The notes: generated from the letters alone by a model not told the origin. A stretch of 64,000 nt of DNA from Cognaticolwellia beringensis (GCF_002076895.1 NZ_CP020465.1:2604001-2668000); one strand, 5' to 3'. Positions 8,409 to 17,569 are shown, numbered from the stretch's first letter. Numbers and translations: made by a program.

Positions 8409-9515
8409 ATGAGCACAGAGAGCAGTAATACCGATGGCCGCTGGAATACGCCGTTAACAAAAGCACTGGGCTGTCGTTATCCTATTATTCAAACGGCAAT
8501 GGGCTGGGTCTCTGATGCTAATTTAGTTATCGCGACAACACGGGCCGGTGGCTTTGGTTTCTTGGCTGGAGCTACTATTGCCAGCGAAGATGTTGAAGGT
8601 GAAATTAAAAAAGTTATCGATGCAACCGGTACCAGTAATTTCGGACTTAATTTTCACATGTTTCAAGAAAATGCTCAGCAGTGTCTTGATTTAGCTATTG
8701 AATACAAGTTGCGTGCGGTCAGTTACGGACGTGGTCCAGACCAAGCAACAATCGCCCGTTTAAAAGCGGCAGGCGTATTATGTATTCCCACGGTTGGCGC
8801 GGTTAAACACGCCATTAAAGCGGTTGAATTGGGTGCTGATATGGTGACGATTCAAGGTGGTGAAGGTGGCGGACATACCGGCAGCGTGCCTAGCAGTATT
8901 TTATTACCACAAGTGTTAAATGCCGTGTCCGTGCCGGTTATTTGTGCCGGAGGTTTCTCTTGCGGGCGTGGGCTTGCTTCAGTACTTGCAGCCGGTGCCG
9001 ATGGTATGGCGATGGGCACGCGTTTTTTATTAACCTCTGATGCGCCAACACCAAAAATTACTCAACAGCGTTACTTAGATACCCATGATGTGGCCGATAT
9101 CAGAATTTCTACCGCAGTAGATGGCATGCGTCATCGCATGATTAACAATCCATTTATAGATGAGTTAGAACGCTCTAGTGGTATGAAACGCCTGTGGCTT
9201 GCACTGCGAAGTGCACGACAATGGAAAAAAGAAACCGGTATGACTTTAAGTCATATGATGAAAGTATTTTTTAAAGGCTTTCGTGAAGACCCGACCGCGG
9301 TGGCAACGTTAATAATGTCGGCTAACCAGCCGGTGTTAATACAAAAATCTATGGTCGATGGTAATCCTGATGCCGGTATTTTACCGAGCGGTCAAGTTGC
9401 TGCTGCTATTAACGATTTACCCAGCGTAGAAACTCTCATTAACGAAATTATCACTCAAGCAGACACTTGCATTGAGCAACTAATCACCCGCCGGTCTAAC
9501 CGGTCAGCTGAATAA
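8409..9515 (+). CDS. ipdC: Flavin-dependent nitronate monooxygenase-like enzyme of ring C/D degradation
   Basis: 368-residue FMN TIM-barrel protein of the 2-nitropropane dioxygenase/nitronate monooxygenase family. It has the N-terminal YPIIQTAMGWVSDANLVIATTRAGGFGFL, the barrel strand VTIQGGEGGGHTG near residue 150, and the phosphate-binding VICAGGFSCGRGLASVLAAGADGMAMGTRFL near residue 180. Its position between echA20 and the acyl-CoA dehydrogenase genes identifies it as IpdC (ScdK in Comamonas), which acts on the hydroxylated bicyclic CoA ester before ring D opening. It starts six bases after the echA20 stop. Ordinary nitronate detoxification is possible but unlikely here. Confidence 0.87.
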   Translation: MSTESSNTDGRWNTPLTKALGCRYPIIQTAMGWVSDANLVIATTRAGGFGFLAGATIASEDVEGEIKKVIDATGTSNFGLNFHMFQENAQQCLDLAIEYKLRAVSYGRGPDQATIARLKAAGVLCIPTVGAVKHAIKAVELGADMVTIQGGEGGGHTGSVPSSILLPQVLNAVSVPVICAGGFSCGRGLASVLAAGADGMAMGTRFLLTSDAPTPKITQQRYLDTHDVADIRISTAVDGMRHRMINNPFIDELERSSGMKRLWLALRSARQWKKETGMTLSHMMKVFFKGFREDPTAVATLIMSANQPVLIQKSMVDGNPDAGILPSGQVAAAINDLPSVETLINEIITQADTCIEQLITRRSNRSAE

Positions 9516-9529
9516 GGAAGCTACTTGTT

Positions 9530-10282
9530 ATGAATCCAGCATTTAAAAGTCATATTGAAAATGGTATTGCGGAAATTGTCATCAATAAAGCGCCAGTCAA
9601 CGCATTAGACAGTGTCGAATGGCAAGCATTAGCCGACCTTATTAATGCCACCGGAAAAAATCTTGATGTTAGCGTGTTAATTATCCGCTCTGAAGGCAGA
9701 GGTTTTTGTGCCGGTGTTGATATTAAAGAATTAGATCAATACCCCGAGCGTATTGTCAGTGTGAATGCCGGCAACTACGAAACCTTTAAAGCCGTTCATT
9801 TATGTCCAATTCCTGTGATTGTGGCATTACATGGCTACGTATTAGGTGGCGGTATTGGTATTACAGGTGCAGCTGATATCGTTGTTGCATCAGAATGTAC
9901 AACTTTTGCTTTACCAGAAGTTGACCGTGGTGCCATGGGTGGCGGCGCGCATTTACAGCGTTTATTTCCTGTACAAAAAGTGCGTTATTTATTTTTTACC
10001 GGTGAAACTATTTCAGTACAAGACGCTGACAAATATGGTTTTATCGAGCGTATTGTGCCGAAAGACCAGCTGCGCGAAAACGCATTAGAGATTGCTGGCA
10101 AAATTGCCGCTAAAAGCTCAGACATGATCCGAATCGCCAAAGAAAGTTTAAATGGTATTGAAGACGGTGATTTAGAAGCTAAATATCGCTGGGAACAAGG
10201 TTTTACTTTACAAGCCTATACCAGTCCTGATTCCGCTGAAACTCGCCGCGCGTTTGTTGATAAACGCGACGCAAATTTTTGA
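9530..10282 (+). CDS. Enoyl-CoA hydratase/isomerase (crotonase family)
   Basis: 250-residue crotonase with the two oxyanion-hole segments GRGFCAGVDIKELDQYP near residue 60 and LHGYVLGGGIGITGAADIVVASE near residue 100. ALPEVDRGAMGGGAHLQRLFP near residue 128 carries a Glu at the usual catalytic position. The start is well supported by AAGGAAG nine bases upstream. It stands between ipdC and the acyl-CoA dehydrogenase pair, so it likely hydrates the propionyl side-chain enoyl-CoA of the C/D-ring intermediate, a role given to ScdN/ScdD-type hydratases in Comamonas. Exact equivalence is not certain. Confidence 0.86.
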   Translation: MNPAFKSHIENGIAEIVINKAPVNALDSVEWQALADLINATGKNLDVSVLIIRSEGRGFCAGVDIKELDQYPERIVSVNAGNYETFKAVHLCPIPVIVALHGYVLGGGIGITGAADIVVASECTTFALPEVDRGAMGGGAHLQRLFPVQKVRYLFFTGETISVQDADKYGFIERIVPKDQLRENALEIAGKIAAKSSDMIRIAKESLNGIEDGDLEAKYRWEQGFTLQAYTSPDSAETRRAFVDKRDANF

Positions 10283-10289
10283 GGCTAAT

Positions 10290-11453
10290 ATGAAATTAAC
10301 TTATACACCGGAACAACAAAGCTTTCGCCTTGAAGTGCGAGAGTGGTTAGCGGCCAATGTGCCCAAAGAAAAACTACCAACTTACGACACCAAAGCAGGT
10401 TTCGAGTTACACCGCGAGTGGGAACGTAAGTTACACCAAGCTGGGTATTCTATGGTGATGTGGCCAAAAGAGTACGGCGGACGCGGTTGTGATTTAATCG
10501 ATTGGCTTATTTTTGAAGAAGAATACTATGGTGCTGGCGCGCCAGGTCGCGTTAATCAAAATGGCCAGCTTTTACTGGGCTCAACATTGCTTGAATTTGG
10601 TACACCAGCGCAAAAAGCACAATTTTTACCCCGAATGGCATCAAGCGATGATATGTGGGCGCAAGCTTGGTCTGAGCCTAATGCGGGTTCTGATATGGCG
10701 AACATTAGCAGTAAAGCACTTCTAGACGGTGACCATTATATTCTCAATGGCCAAAAAACTTGGTCTACTCGTGCTATATACGCCGATTGGGCTTTTGGTT
10801 TATTCCGCTCAGAAGTTGGCTCGAAACGCCATCATGGATTGTCATTTTTGATGGTACCACTAGACGCAGAAGGGGTGACAATTCGCCCGATTAAAGCGTT
10901 AGATGGTGAAGATGCCTTTGCAGAAATTTTCTTTGATAACGTTAAAGTACCTGTTGAACACCGCATTGGTGATGAAGGCAAAGGTTGGCATGTTGCTATG
11001 GCTACCGCTGGCTTCGAGCGTGGCTTATTATTACGCTCACCAGCACGTTTTCAACAACCGGTGCGTAAACTAGTTCAGCTTTATCGTGATAATAAAGCAT
11101 CCGCTGATCGTGACCCGTCAATCGGTGTTGCCGTCGCTAAATGTTGGTCAGACGCTGAAGCGTATGCTCTTTCAGCCTACAACACCGTAGGACGACTCAA
11201 CAGTGGCGCTAAAATTGGCGCAGAATCGAGCTTAAACAAAGTGTTCTGGTCAGAGCTTGATTTGCTAATTCATCAAACGGCAATGAATATTCTTGGCGCT
11301 ACCGGTGAGTTACTCGCGTCGGGATCTCTTGCACAAGAGCAGGCTTATTGGCTTAACGGCTTTTTATTCGCTCAAGCTGGGCCGATATATGCTGGCTCCA
11401 ATGAAATTCAACGTAACATTGTTGCTGAGCGTATGCTTGGCCTACCTAGATAA
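10290..11453 (+). CDS. Acyl-CoA dehydrogenase, IpdE1/E2-type larger subunit
   Basis: 387-residue acyl-CoA dehydrogenase. GAGG upstream supports the ATG at 10290; an in-frame ATG at 10254 lies inside the previous gene. FAD-binding QAWSEPNAGSDMANISSKA near residue 128 and the C-terminal PIYAGSNEIQRNIVAERMLGLPR are diagnostic. It is paired with a second, shorter ACAD 11 bases downstream. Steroid ACADs usually work as alpha2-beta2 heterotetramers in which the active site is shared; IpdE1-IpdE2, which desaturates the propionyl side chain of the hydroxylated bicyclic CoA ester, is the natural candidate. Which subunit equals E1 is not resolved. Confidence 0.88.
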   Translation: MKLTYTPEQQSFRLEVREWLAANVPKEKLPTYDTKAGFELHREWERKLHQAGYSMVMWPKEYGGRGCDLIDWLIFEEEYYGAGAPGRVNQNGQLLLGSTLLEFGTPAQKAQFLPRMASSDDMWAQAWSEPNAGSDMANISSKALLDGDHYILNGQKTWSTRAIYADWAFGLFRSEVGSKRHHGLSFLMVPLDAEGVTIRPIKALDGEDAFAEIFFDNVKVPVEHRIGDEGKGWHVAMATAGFERGLLLRSPARFQQPVRKLVQLYRDNKASADRDPSIGVAVAKCWSDAEAYALSAYNTVGRLNSGAKIGAESSLNKVFWSELDLLIHQTAMNILGATGELLASGSLAQEQAYWLNGFLFAQAGPIYAGSNEIQRNIVAERMLGLPR

Positions 11454-11464
11454 AGAGCGCAACT

Positions 11465-12526
11465 ATGGACTTTACCTTTACTGAAGATCAATTAATGTTT
11501 CGTGAAGCCATCAGTCGTTTTTTAATGACTGAGGCGGCACCGGAAAAATTACGCGAAATCTGGGAAACAGCAGAAGGTCGTTGCCCAGAGTTAAGAAGCA
11601 GTATGGCAACACAAGGATTAACCGCATTATCTATTCCAGAAGCCGATGGCGGCTTAGGCATGGGTGATATTGCTTGGTCATTAATGACACAAGAGCTGGG
11701 TTACTACGGGATTCCTGACTCGCTTGCTGATACCGCTTATGTCGGTGCCGGATTATTTTCTGCCCTAGGCGATGATGTTGCCGGAAAAAATGATTATCTA
11801 ACAAAAATTTGTGATGGTGAATTGCGTTTAGCCATTGGCCATCAATGCAGCCCATTAGTTGCTGATGCCCACCTTGCTGAAGTTTTACTTTTACAACATG
11901 GTGATGAAGTACATCTTGTACCACGTGACAACATTGATGAGGTGGTTAATCAAAGTATTGACTCATCTCGACGTTTGTCACAAGTGACTTGGCAACCTAA
12001 GCCAGAAACCTGTATCGCAAGTGGTGAAGCAGGGGCAAAAATTTGGCATGAAACCTTAAACCGTGGTGCATTATCTGTTGCTGGTCAGTTACTGGGTTTA
12101 GCTCAGCGTATGCTAGACCTTAGCGTTGACTATAGTGTTCAACGTAAACAATTTGGCAAAGCCATTGGTAGCTTTCAGGCGGTTAAACATCACTTAGCGG
12201 ATGTTGCTGGCAAAATTGAAATAGCCAAACCTGTATTATATCGCGCGGCTTGTTCTCTGGAAAATAACCACCCATTGACTGATGTTCATGTCTCGCAAGC
12301 GCGTAATTTTTGTAGTGAAGCTGCGGCATTAGCTGCTCGTCATGGTCTTCAAATACATGGCGCTATGGGTTATACCTGGGAGGTTGATTTACAAATGTTT
12401 ATGAAACGCAGTTGGGCCATTAACAATACCTGGGGCGATAGCATTTTCCATCAAGCGCGAGTACAAGATTATGTCTTAAATTCTGACGCTGATCTCGCAC
12501 CATCTAAGACCTTTGAGGGCGCATAA
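11465..12526 (+). CDS. Acyl-CoA dehydrogenase, IpdE1/E2-type smaller subunit
   Basis: 353-residue ACAD, shorter than the usual ~380. The N-terminal helices (MDFTFTEDQLMFREAISRFL) and the C-terminal QFGKAIGSFQAVKHHLADV near residue 225 are clear. The middle FAD-binding beta domain lacks the usual W-x-T/S-E-x-x-x-G-S-D segment and is reduced to a divergent HQCSPLVADAHLAEV region. That divergence is typical of the beta subunit of heteromeric steroid ACADs, where only one FAD site forms per heterodimer. It is coupled to fadA6 through a TAATG overlap. Confidence 0.87.
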   Translation: MDFTFTEDQLMFREAISRFLMTEAAPEKLREIWETAEGRCPELRSSMATQGLTALSIPEADGGLGMGDIAWSLMTQELGYYGIPDSLADTAYVGAGLFSALGDDVAGKNDYLTKICDGELRLAIGHQCSPLVADAHLAEVLLLQHGDEVHLVPRDNIDEVVNQSIDSSRRLSQVTWQPKPETCIASGEAGAKIWHETLNRGALSVAGQLLGLAQRMLDLSVDYSVQRKQFGKAIGSFQAVKHHLADVAGKIEIAKPVLYRAACSLENNHPLTDVHVSQARNFCSEAAALAARHGLQIHGAMGYTWEVDLQMFMKRSWAINNTWGDSIFHQARVQDYVLNSDADLAPSKTFEGA

Positions 12527-13677
12527 TGACACAAGCATATATTGTAGATGCACTACGTACACCGACAGGTCGACGCAAAGGCGGCTTATCTCATGTTCAT
12601 GCTATTGATTTGGGGGCTGCGGCGTTAAAACCGTTAGTTGAACGCAATAATATTCCACCAGAAGATTATGATGACGTTATATTCGGTTGTGTTGACACGA
12701 TTGGTTCACAAGCAGGAAATATCGCCCGTACCAGTTGGTTAGCGGCAGGCTTACCCATGAATGTACCGGGTACAACAGTTGACAGGCAATGTGGATCTTC
12801 ACAGCAAGCCGTGCACTTTGCTGCCCAAGCCGTGATGAGTGGTACACAAGATGTTATCGCTGTTGGTGGTGTTCAAACCATGACGCAAGTGCCTATTTCT
12901 TCGGCGATGTTAGCGGGGCAACCCTTAGGTTTTACCACACCATTTGCTGAAAGTAAGCTCTGGGATGCACGCTTTGGCGACGCACCAGTTAATCAATTCT
13001 ATGCAGCACAACGCATTGCTGATCACTGGAATATTAGCCGAGCCGATATGGAAGTATTTGCCCTTGAGAGTCACCGACGTGCACTTGCTGCAGCGGCAGA
13101 AGGGCGTTTCGACCGTGAAATTGTTGCTGTTGAAGGTTTATCGGCTGACGAAACACCACGCGTAAGTACCTTGGAAAAAATGGCCAGTTTAGACCCTGTC
13201 GACCCAACTTATCCAAGTATTACAGCCGCGGTATCAAGCTCAGTTTGTGATGCCTCTGCTGCGATGTTGATCGTGTCAGAAAAAGCCCTGAAAAAATATA
13301 ACTTAACGCCAAGAGCGCGTATTCATCATATTAGCGTGTTAGGCGATGACCCTATTTGGCATCTTCGAGCGCCTATTCCTGCGACGCAAGCGGCATTAAA
13401 AAAAGCTAACTTAACCTTAGATGATATTGACTTAGTTGAAATCAACGAAGCTTTTGCGTCAGTGGTGATGGCTTGGTTAAAAGAAACCGGTTATAGCCAT
13501 GAAAAAACCAATGTTAATGGCGGCGCTATTGCCCTAGGTCATCCTTTAGGGGCAACAGGTGTTCGATTAATGACAGGCTTGTTACACGAACTTGAAAGAA
13601 CTGGTGGGCGTTATGGCCTGCAAACAATGTGTGAAGGCGGCGGTTTAGCCAATGTCACGATCATTGAACGATTATAA
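12526..13677 (+). CDS. fadA6: Acetyl-CoA acyltransferase (thiolase) of ring C/D degradation
   Basis: 383-residue thiolase with the nucleophile Cys89 in TTVDRQCGSSQQ, His339 in GGAIALGHPLGATG and the general acid/base Cys369 in MCEGGGLANVTI. The full catalytic set is therefore present. FadA6 (ScdF) removes acetyl-CoA from a beta-ketoacyl-CoA in the degradation of the C/D-ring product. It is flanked by IpdE-type dehydrogenases and ipdF, the arrangement known from steroid degraders. RBS and start are set by the one-base overlap with the previous stop. Confidence 0.9.
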   Translation: MTQAYIVDALRTPTGRRKGGLSHVHAIDLGAAALKPLVERNNIPPEDYDDVIFGCVDTIGSQAGNIARTSWLAAGLPMNVPGTTVDRQCGSSQQAVHFAAQAVMSGTQDVIAVGGVQTMTQVPISSAMLAGQPLGFTTPFAESKLWDARFGDAPVNQFYAAQRIADHWNISRADMEVFALESHRRALAAAAEGRFDREIVAVEGLSADETPRVSTLEKMASLDPVDPTYPSITAAVSSSVCDASAAMLIVSEKALKKYNLTPRARIHHISVLGDDPIWHLRAPIPATQAALKKANLTLDDIDLVEINEAFASVVMAWLKETGYSHEKTNVNGGAIALGHPLGATGVRLMTGLLHELERTGGRYGLQTMCEGGGLANVTIIERL

Positions 13678-13692
13678 TTGAGGAGAGAATTT

Positions 13693-14574
13693 ATGGCTAT
13701 TTGCCAAGGACGTACCGTTATTATCACGGGTAGTGGGGGTGGTTTAGGTCGCGCTTATGCACTCGCTTTTGCACAAGAAGGTGCAAACGTAGTAGTTAAC
13801 GATATCCGTTTAGACGCTGCAGAGTCAGTGGTTAATGAAATTAAAGCGGCTGGTGGTAAAGCGATTGCCAACAGTAGCGATATTACCAAAACGGCAACCG
13901 CACAAGAAATTGTTGATGATGCCATTGCCGCTTTCGGTGAAGTGCATATTCTGGTCAATAATGCCGGTGTTTTACGTGACGGTATGTTTGTAAATTCTAC
14001 TGAAGATGAGTGGGATATGGTGATGCAAGTTCACCTTAAAGGCCACTTTTGTTTAGCTAACATTTTAAGCCGCCGCTGGCGTGACCTAGCTAAAGCAGGT
14101 AACCCTGTGGCAGCACGTATTATCAATACTAGTTCAGGTGCAGGCCTGCAAGGTTCAGTAGGGCAATCAAATTACTCTGCCGCAAAAGGTGGTGTTGCAA
14201 CATTAACCTTAGTACAAGCTTCAGAGCTTGCTCGCTATGGCATTACTGCTAACGCACTTGCACCAGCGGCTCGTACAGCGATGACCGAATCTGCGATGCC
14301 AGACCTAGTTAAAAAACCAGAAGACGATAGTTTTGACGCTTGGGCACCCGAAAACGTTGCCCCATTAGTGGTATGGCTTGGTAGCGAAGGCTCTGGCGAA
14401 GTCACTGGCCAGGTTTTTGAAACCCAAGGTGGCCGTATTTCACTGTGCGATGGTTGGCGTACTGGCCCGACTCTTGATAAAGGTGCGCGATTAGACGTTA
14501 ATGAAGTTGCCAGTGTTATTGAGCAGCTAAATCAACAAGCACAAGCACCACAAAAGGTTTGGGGAAGTAAGTAA
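13693..14574 (+). CDS. ipdF: Short-chain dehydrogenase of ring C/D degradation
   Basis: 293-residue SDR. The nucleotide motif TGSGGGLGRAYALAFAQEGANVVVND starts at residue 12, NNAG lies near residue 91 and the catalytic YSAAKGG near residue 166. A C-terminal extension after the SDR core (WRTGPTLDKGARLDVNEVASVIEQL) is like that of HSD17B4-type dehydrogenases and IpdF/ScdG. The ATG at 13693 is preferred because GAGGAGAG lies 5 bases upstream; a TTG at 13678 falls before this site. It oxidises a ring hydroxyl of the hydroxylated indane-dione propionate intermediate. It is coupled to the amidase gene by TAATG. Confidence 0.86.
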   Translation: MAICQGRTVIITGSGGGLGRAYALAFAQEGANVVVNDIRLDAAESVVNEIKAAGGKAIANSSDITKTATAQEIVDDAIAAFGEVHILVNNAGVLRDGMFVNSTEDEWDMVMQVHLKGHFCLANILSRRWRDLAKAGNPVAARIINTSSGAGLQGSVGQSNYSAAKGGVATLTLVQASELARYGITANALAPAARTAMTESAMPDLVKKPEDDSFDAWAPENVAPLVVWLGSEGSGEVTGQVFETQGGRISLCDGWRTGPTLDKGARLDVNEVASVIEQLNQQAQAPQKVWGSK

Positions 14575-16148
14575 TGACTAAGGTAAATTTAGATAGAAGA
14601 CGACTAATGCAGGCTTGTGGCGCGATAGGTAGTGTGTCGATGCTAGGTTTATCTTTAAACGCTCAAGCTGCCAAGCTAGCGGCCACTAAAGCACCTAGCT
14701 TGTCGTTAAACGATTATGAAAACTGGGACATGTCAGCCATGGCTGGCATGTTACGGGCTGGAGAAGTCAGCCCGTTAGAATTAACCGATGCCGCGATTAA
14801 TCGCTTTGAACAAAATACTGATTTAAATGTTGTCGCGGTTAACCATTTTGATATGGCACGCGAATCGGCAAAAAGTTTAAGTAAATTAAGCACAGCACAA
14901 CGTGCTGAGCAGATGCAGAACAGACCTTTATTGGGTGTGCCGTTTGCCTTAAAAGATTTAGGTGTTGGCTTAGCGAACACGATTACGACTAATGGATGCC
15001 AATTTTTTAAAGACAATCTTGTTGAAGAAAACTCAACGTTAGTTAACCGCTACCAAGCAGCGGGCCTTAACATTATGGCGAAGCTTACGAGTCCTGAGTT
15101 TGGTCAAACGCCAACAGGCGAGTCAACTTTACATGGCGATACGCTAAACCCTTGGGACAAACGTTATAGTAGTGGTGGCTCATCTGCTGGCTCGGCGGCT
15201 GCCGTAGCAGCGAGGATCCTACCTGCGGCACACGGCAGTGATGGTGGCGGCTCTATTCGTATACCTGCTTCACACTGTGGTTTATTTGGCCTTAAGCCGA
15301 GTCGTGGTCGTGTGGCTTCAGGTCCTGCAAGTCTTGAAGGTTCTATGGGGCTGTCAGTACATCATGCCTTGAGCCGAAGCGTGCGTGACTCTGCCCTGTT
15401 ATTACAACTGACACAAGGCGCAGAATTAGGCTCTCGGGTAAGCTTAGCGAACGCAGATATGTTAGCAGCGCTAAAAGCTAAGCCGAAACGCTTAAAAGTT
15501 GCCTTAATGGAGAGTCATCCTTTTGGTTATCCAGTGCATCAAGATTGTAAAGACGCTCTGAATAAAACTGTCGCACTTTTAACTAGCTTAGGGCATATTG
15601 TCGAAAAAGCGCAGCCAGTATTGCCGCTTGAACAAATGTTTAAAGGCATGGGCGTCGCAACATCTAGCAGTTTATTAAATGCGGTACAGGCGAGAGAATT
15701 AACATTGGGCCGCGCAGCACGTGAAAACGAATTCGAAGAGCTTGTTTGGGGACATTTACAAAAAGCGAAAGAATTTAGCGCTCAGCAAATGTTGTCAGCA
15801 CGCAAAGCTTTTGACCAAGGCGGCCAAGCCTTTGATCGCTTCTTTCAAGACTATGATGTGATTTTATCCCCAGTGACCACAGCGCCACCGCCAAAAATTG
15901 GCGCATTAACCTTAAATCAACCCTACGACGCCTTTGTCAAAGAGGTATTAAAGGCTTCACCCATTGCCGCTTTATATAACATGACAGGCTTACCTGCGAT
16001 GTCTGTACCTCTGCATTGGAATGAAAGTGGCTTACCTATCGGCGTTCAATTTGCCGGTGCTTATGGCGCAGAAGCTGGACTGATTGCCCTGGCGAGCCAA
16101 CTAGAGCAAGCCGCACCTTGGGCAGATAAAAAGCCTAACTTAAGTTAG
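14574..16148 (+). CDS. Amidase-signature hydrolase with Tat signal
   Basis: 524 residues. The N-terminus has a twin-arginine motif (LDRRRLMQACGAIG) followed by a hydrophobic stretch and an AQA cleavage site near residue 33, so export to the periplasm is expected. The Lys/cis-Ser/Ser triad of the amidase signature family is visible: FALKDLG near residue 124, then SSGGSSAGSAAAVAA and GSDGGGSIRIPASHCG between about 200 and 232. Such enzymes cleave carboxamides. As the last gene of the ring C/D operon it is unexpected; deconjugation of amide-linked bile acids is an attractive but untested idea. A terminator follows about 35 bases downstream. Confidence 0.85.
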   Translation: MTKVNLDRRRLMQACGAIGSVSMLGLSLNAQAAKLAATKAPSLSLNDYENWDMSAMAGMLRAGEVSPLELTDAAINRFEQNTDLNVVAVNHFDMARESAKSLSKLSTAQRAEQMQNRPLLGVPFALKDLGVGLANTITTNGCQFFKDNLVEENSTLVNRYQAAGLNIMAKLTSPEFGQTPTGESTLHGDTLNPWDKRYSSGGSSAGSAAAVAARILPAAHGSDGGGSIRIPASHCGLFGLKPSRGRVASGPASLEGSMGLSVHHALSRSVRDSALLLQLTQGAELGSRVSLANADMLAALKAKPKRLKVALMESHPFGYPVHQDCKDALNKTVALLTSLGHIVEKAQPVLPLEQMFKGMGVATSSSLLNAVQARELTLGRAARENEFEELVWGHLQKAKEFSAQQMLSARKAFDQGGQAFDRFFQDYDVILSPVTTAPPPKIGALTLNQPYDAFVKEVLKASPIAALYNMTGLPAMSVPLHWNESGLPIGVQFAGAYGAEAGLIALASQLEQAAPWADKKPNLS

Positions 16149-16181
16149 TGTAGTTTACGTTAAGTAAGTGGATACGATACT

Positions 16182-16210
16182 AAGGATTTGTGTTAAACAG
16201 ATCCTTTTTT
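16182..16210 (+). terminator. Rho-independent terminator of the hsaC-amidase operon
   Basis: A 10-bp stem (AAGGATTTGT with ACAGATCCTT, one G-U pair), a loop of five bases and a run of six T. It lies 34 bases after the amidase stop. Confidence 0.8.
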
Positions 16211-16385
16211 ATGTACAGGATGTACGGTATGCCGTGGTGACAGGACGTCAATGAACGTCTATAAATAGAAATTTATCAGTAAAGATTGCATCGATACTAT
16301 AGTCACTAAGTGGACTGAAAACATCACATCAAAGGGCTGTTCACCTACAACTCGTAACGCCTCTATACTCAGTGCTATAAGCTAA
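16211..16385 (+). other. Intergenic stretch before the 2-hydroxyacid dehydrogenase operator
   Basis: Together with flanking sites this is part of a 341-base gene-free interval (16149-16489). It contains a small inverted repeat GACGT-N6-ACGTC near 16245 and CACTAAGTG near 16307. No open frame with a ribosome site was seen. Confidence 0.4.
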
Positions 16386-16406
16386 TTTAGTCTGCTTTGA
16401 CGATGA
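16386..16406 (+). promoter_or_regulatory. Operator-like site 2
   Basis: AGTCTGCTTTGACGATGA ends 83 bases before the ATG of the 2-hydroxyacid dehydrogenase gene. It is almost identical to site 3, and the similarity to site 3 continues to a TATGCT at 16427, which lies 25 bases after the GAC in both places. Confidence 0.65.
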
Positions 16407-16489
16407 TTCAAGCTTTCGCCTCGGCTTATGCTATCAGCAAGTTCATAAAACCATTCATTTATTTAAATAACAATAAACTGAGAAGTAAC

Positions 16490-17437
16490 ATGCGACTAGC
16501 TTTACATTTTGACTTTCCTGGCTTACAAGATTCGCTACTGAAATTATTGCCCGAGCTTGAAATTATTTTGTTACCTTCAGCACCTGATTCCGTGCTTCCT
16601 GCTGACTTATCAGCGGATATTTTACTCACTTCGTCTCACTTGTTTAAGAGCAATCTAGAACAGGTTTTAGCTCAATGTGAAGGCTTAAAATGGGTACATG
16701 TATTTGGTACCGGCATTGATAACTTCCCTTTGCAGTTGATCAAAGATCGGGTGTTAACTTGTGGTCGCGGTGCTAGCTCAGTGCCTATCGCTGAATGGAC
16801 GATAGCTATGATGTTAAGTTTTGAAAAACGCCTACCTGAGAGTTGGATTGAGTCGCCACCACAAGACTGGTTCGCGGCACCTAAACTTGGCACCTTGGCT
16901 AATAAAACTTTGGGGATTATAGGTTTTGGCACTATTGGTCAAGAAATTGCGAAACGTGCTTTAGCATTCGATATGCGGGTGTTAGCGAAAGTGAGATCTT
17001 TCAGAGCAAGCCCAATGAAAGGTGTGGAATTAATCCAAGATTTAAAGGAAGTTTTACAACAAGCCGATCATTTGGTTCTGGCATTGCCAGCAACCCCAGA
17101 AAGTCAACATTTGATTAACGCACAAACTTTGGCCCAAACCAAGCAGGGCGTGCACATTGTCAATGTTGCACGTGCTAGCATATTAGACCAAGAAGCCCTG
17201 AAATCCTTTTTAGATAGTGGTCATGTGGCACAAGCCTCATTGGATGTTATTACGCCAGAGCCATTAACGGCGGGTCACTGGGCTTATACACATCCTCAGG
17301 TTTTTTTAAGCCCACATATTTCATGGAATTCACCTGAAATGATGGGATCGCTTATGAACAGTTTTATTGTTAATTTAACCGCCTTCGCTAATAACGAACC
17401 TTTAACGGGAGTTGTTGATGTTAAGGCCGGCTATTAA
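16490..17437 (+). CDS. D-isomer-specific 2-hydroxyacid dehydrogenase
   Basis: 315-residue NAD(P)-dependent 2-hydroxyacid dehydrogenase. The Rossmann motif is LGIIGFGTIGQEIAKRALAF near residue 142. The catalytic Arg lies in VNVARASILDQEAL near residue 225, and the acid His in FLSPHISWNSPEMM near residue 278. The ATG at 16490 follows GAGAAG. A longer frame opening at 16397 would start inside operator-like site 2 and lacks a ribosome site, so it was rejected. A 2-hydroxyacid dehydrogenase is not a standard member of steroid clusters. It shares the operator with the following SDR unit, so co-regulation is likely; the substrate is unknown. Confidence 0.85.
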   Translation: MRLALHFDFPGLQDSLLKLLPELEIILLPSAPDSVLPADLSADILLTSSHLFKSNLEQVLAQCEGLKWVHVFGTGIDNFPLQLIKDRVLTCGRGASSVPIAEWTIAMMLSFEKRLPESWIESPPQDWFAAPKLGTLANKTLGIIGFGTIGQEIAKRALAFDMRVLAKVRSFRASPMKGVELIQDLKEVLQQADHLVLALPATPESQHLINAQTLAQTKQGVHIVNVARASILDQEALKSFLDSGHVAQASLDVITPEPLTAGHWAYTHPQVFLSPHISWNSPEMMGSLMNSFIVNLTAFANNEPLTGVVDVKAGY

Positions 17438-17482
17438 TTTGGTGATAGTAACTTCAGCAATTTTTCTATCAGCTATTAATAA

Positions 17483-17503
17483 GTTAGTCCGCTTTGACGA
17501 TGA
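17483..17503 (+). promoter_or_regulatory. Operator-like site 3
   Basis: AGTCCGCTTTGACGATGA ends 66 bases before the SDR ATG. TATGCT at 17524-17529 stands at the same distance as at site 2. Confidence 0.65.
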
Positions 17504-17569
17504 TTGAAGTTTAAGATACGACGTATGCTGTCGGATAAGCATTATTAGCAAACCTATTCGGAGAAAAAA

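Noticed and set aside
8405..9515. True nitronate monooxygenase for nitroalkane detoxification
   Set aside because: Gene position between echA20 and ring C/D genes fits IpdC; no nitro-compound genes are near.
16305..16321. AGTCACTAAGTGGACT as another operator copy
   Set aside because: The spacer between GTC and GAC is eight bases, not six, and the TTTA/GATGA flanks are missing. CACTAAGTG also occurs at 24722, so it may be another signal, but two copies are too few.
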